Source: Candidatus Poseidoniales archaeon (GTDB lineage: Archaea; Thermoplasmatota; Poseidoniia; Poseidoniales; Poseidoniaceae). From it: a stretch of DNA of 6,113 bases. The stretch lies in contig QQSG01000086.1 in assembly GCA_003602665.1 (NCBI GenBank), positions 4,091-10,203 of the forward strand. Direction: 5' to 3'. Each line of letters opens with the position of its first letter. The stretch's first letter is position 1. Below the pieces are notes generated by a model. The model worked only from the letters and a program-made list of their open reading frames with translations, did no database searches and was not told the DNA's origin. The position numbers and the translations under genes are program-made. Below, piece after piece: positions 5,374 to 6,113 of this stretch.

Positions 5374-6113
5374 ATGAAACCGCCCAATATGTCCGATAAC
5401 ATTGAGGCTGCACTCCAAGCGTTTCGTGACGGGAAACCCGTTTGTCTCTTCGATTCAGATAAACGCGAAGGAGAAACGGACTTACTTTTCCCTGCACTCT
5501 ATGCTGAGCCGAGTACAATGCGACAGTTACGCAAGGATTGCGGTGGACTTCTGTTCCTTGCTGTAGGGCATGATGTGGGTGAAGTTTTCGGCTTACCATT
5601 CCTCCAAGACTTACATACACATGACGCACTGATGAATCAATATCCTATTCTCTCTGTCTTGAAGACCAACGATCTTCGGTATGATTCAAGGTCAGCTTTT
5701 ACTCTTTCACTGAACCATCGTGAAACGTATACCGGGATTACAGATCATGACCGTGCTCTAACCACACGACGATTTGCTGAGTTGAGTAAAACTGTTCTTG
5801 AAGAGAATCTGAGCGAAACGGAAGCTCAAGAACGAATGGGAGCCGAATTCAGAACTCCAGGCCACATCCCGGTCTGTAGGGAATCATCTGGAGGATTAGA
5901 CACCCGTCAAGGACATACAGAACTCGCAGTTGGACTCGCCCGTCTTGCAAATCTTGTACCAGTCGTTATTGGGGCAGAAATGTTGCAACCAGATGGTGAT
6001 GGTGCTCTATCCGTCGCAGATGCCCGTACATGGGCTGAGGAACGAAATATTCCATTCCTAGAAGGCGCTGAAGTAATCGCTGCATTTCATGAGCAATCTC
6101 AAAAACCAGATGC
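5374..6113 (+). CDS. ribB: 3,4-dihydroxy-2-butanone 4-phosphate synthase (3' partial)
   Basis: RibB converts ribulose 5-phosphate to 3,4-dihydroxy-2-butanone 4-phosphate and formate, feeding riboflavin synthesis in the cytosol. The frame stays open to the right edge: 246 codons visible, so the stop, and any C-terminal extension, are missing. The match is to the archaeal single-domain type: DSDKREGETD (27-36) holds the acidic metal and substrate residues (Glu32, Glu34, Asp36). LNHRETYTGITDHDRA (113-128), FRTPGH (159-164) and RQGHTE (178-183, metal ligand His181) follow, and Glu202 in GAEM completes the set. Archaeal RibB is around 225-230 residues, so little is missing unless a second domain follows. 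ATG 5374 is preceded closely by GGTGA (5368-5372); Met6 (5389) would match the usual N-terminus about as well. An in-frame ATG at 5335 lies inside the TATA-like element and is unlikely. Confidence 0.95.
   Translation, partial: MKPPNMSDNIEAALQAFRDGKPVCLFDSDKREGETDLLFPALYAEPSTMRQLRKDCGGLLFLAVGHDVGEVFGLPFLQDLHTHDALMNQYPILSVLKTNDLRYDSRSAFTLSLNHRETYTGITDHDRALTTRRFAELSKTVLEENLSETEAQERMGAEFRTPGHIPVCRESSGGLDTRQGHTELAVGLARLANLVPVVIGAEMLQPDGDGALSVADARTWAEERNIPFLEGAEVIAAFHEQSQKPD

Noticed and set aside
5348..5629. 93-codon minus-strand frame opposite ribB
   Set aside because: It is antisense to the strongly conserved active-site region of ribB and shows no foldable pattern or start signal.
1..6113. CRISPR array, tRNA/rRNA gene, insertion sequence or attachment site
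   Set aside because: I saw no spaced repeats, cloverleaf-like sequence, transposase motifs or flanking long repeats; the interval lengths leave little room for them.

Overview
The window looks like a piece of an archaeal genome, most probably an uncultured marine planktonic euryarchaeon of the Poseidoniales (Marine Group II) type. The signs are an archaeal-style RibB, an archaeal-style endonuclease IV-like TIM-barrel protein, TATA-like rather than -35/-10 promoter sequence, Shine-Dalgarno sites at only some genes, and a bacterial-type GpsA glycerol-3-phosphate dehydrogenase. The lineage is an inference from these traits; no rRNA or other marker gene is present.

Layout. Positions 1-2752 (+ strand) hold an ABC importer: a solute-binding protein cut by the left edge (1-1089), its ATPase (1161-1871) and a PhnE-type permease (1868-2752, overlapping the ATPase by ATGA). 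Positions 2754-5265 (- strand) hold three genes read right to left: an endonuclease IV-like TIM-barrel protein with a long charged tail (5265-4111), GpsA (4019-3021), and an 83-residue protein with a possible winged-helix fold (3005-2754). The permease and the small gene converge with one base between their stop codons. Positions 5374-6113 (+) hold RibB, cut by the right edge; it diverges from the TIM-barrel gene across an interval with a symmetric TATA-like element. No stretch over 300 bases lacks a gene.

Main point of interest. The importer would normally be labelled phosphonate/phosphite uptake (PhnDCE). The binding protein, however, carries landmarks of the eukaryotic transferrin lobe: an MDGG block, a YY-D-AHAVV block, an SCHTG...KSAG anion-binding block, YSGAVRCL, GDVAFVKDSTI and PSH. 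All four positions matching transferrin's iron ligands (Asp, Tyr, Tyr, His) are retained, as are the anion-holding Thr and the two Cys of a conserved transferrin disulfide. No phosphonate-degrading gene is visible. I therefore propose that this is a transferrin-like ferric iron (with carbonate) importer. Comparisons with transferrin, endonuclease IV and RibB are from memory of those families, not computed alignments.

The remaining genes are housekeeping in character: DNA repair or nucleic-acid metabolism (TIM-barrel protein), glycerophosphate supply for lipids (GpsA) and riboflavin synthesis (RibB).
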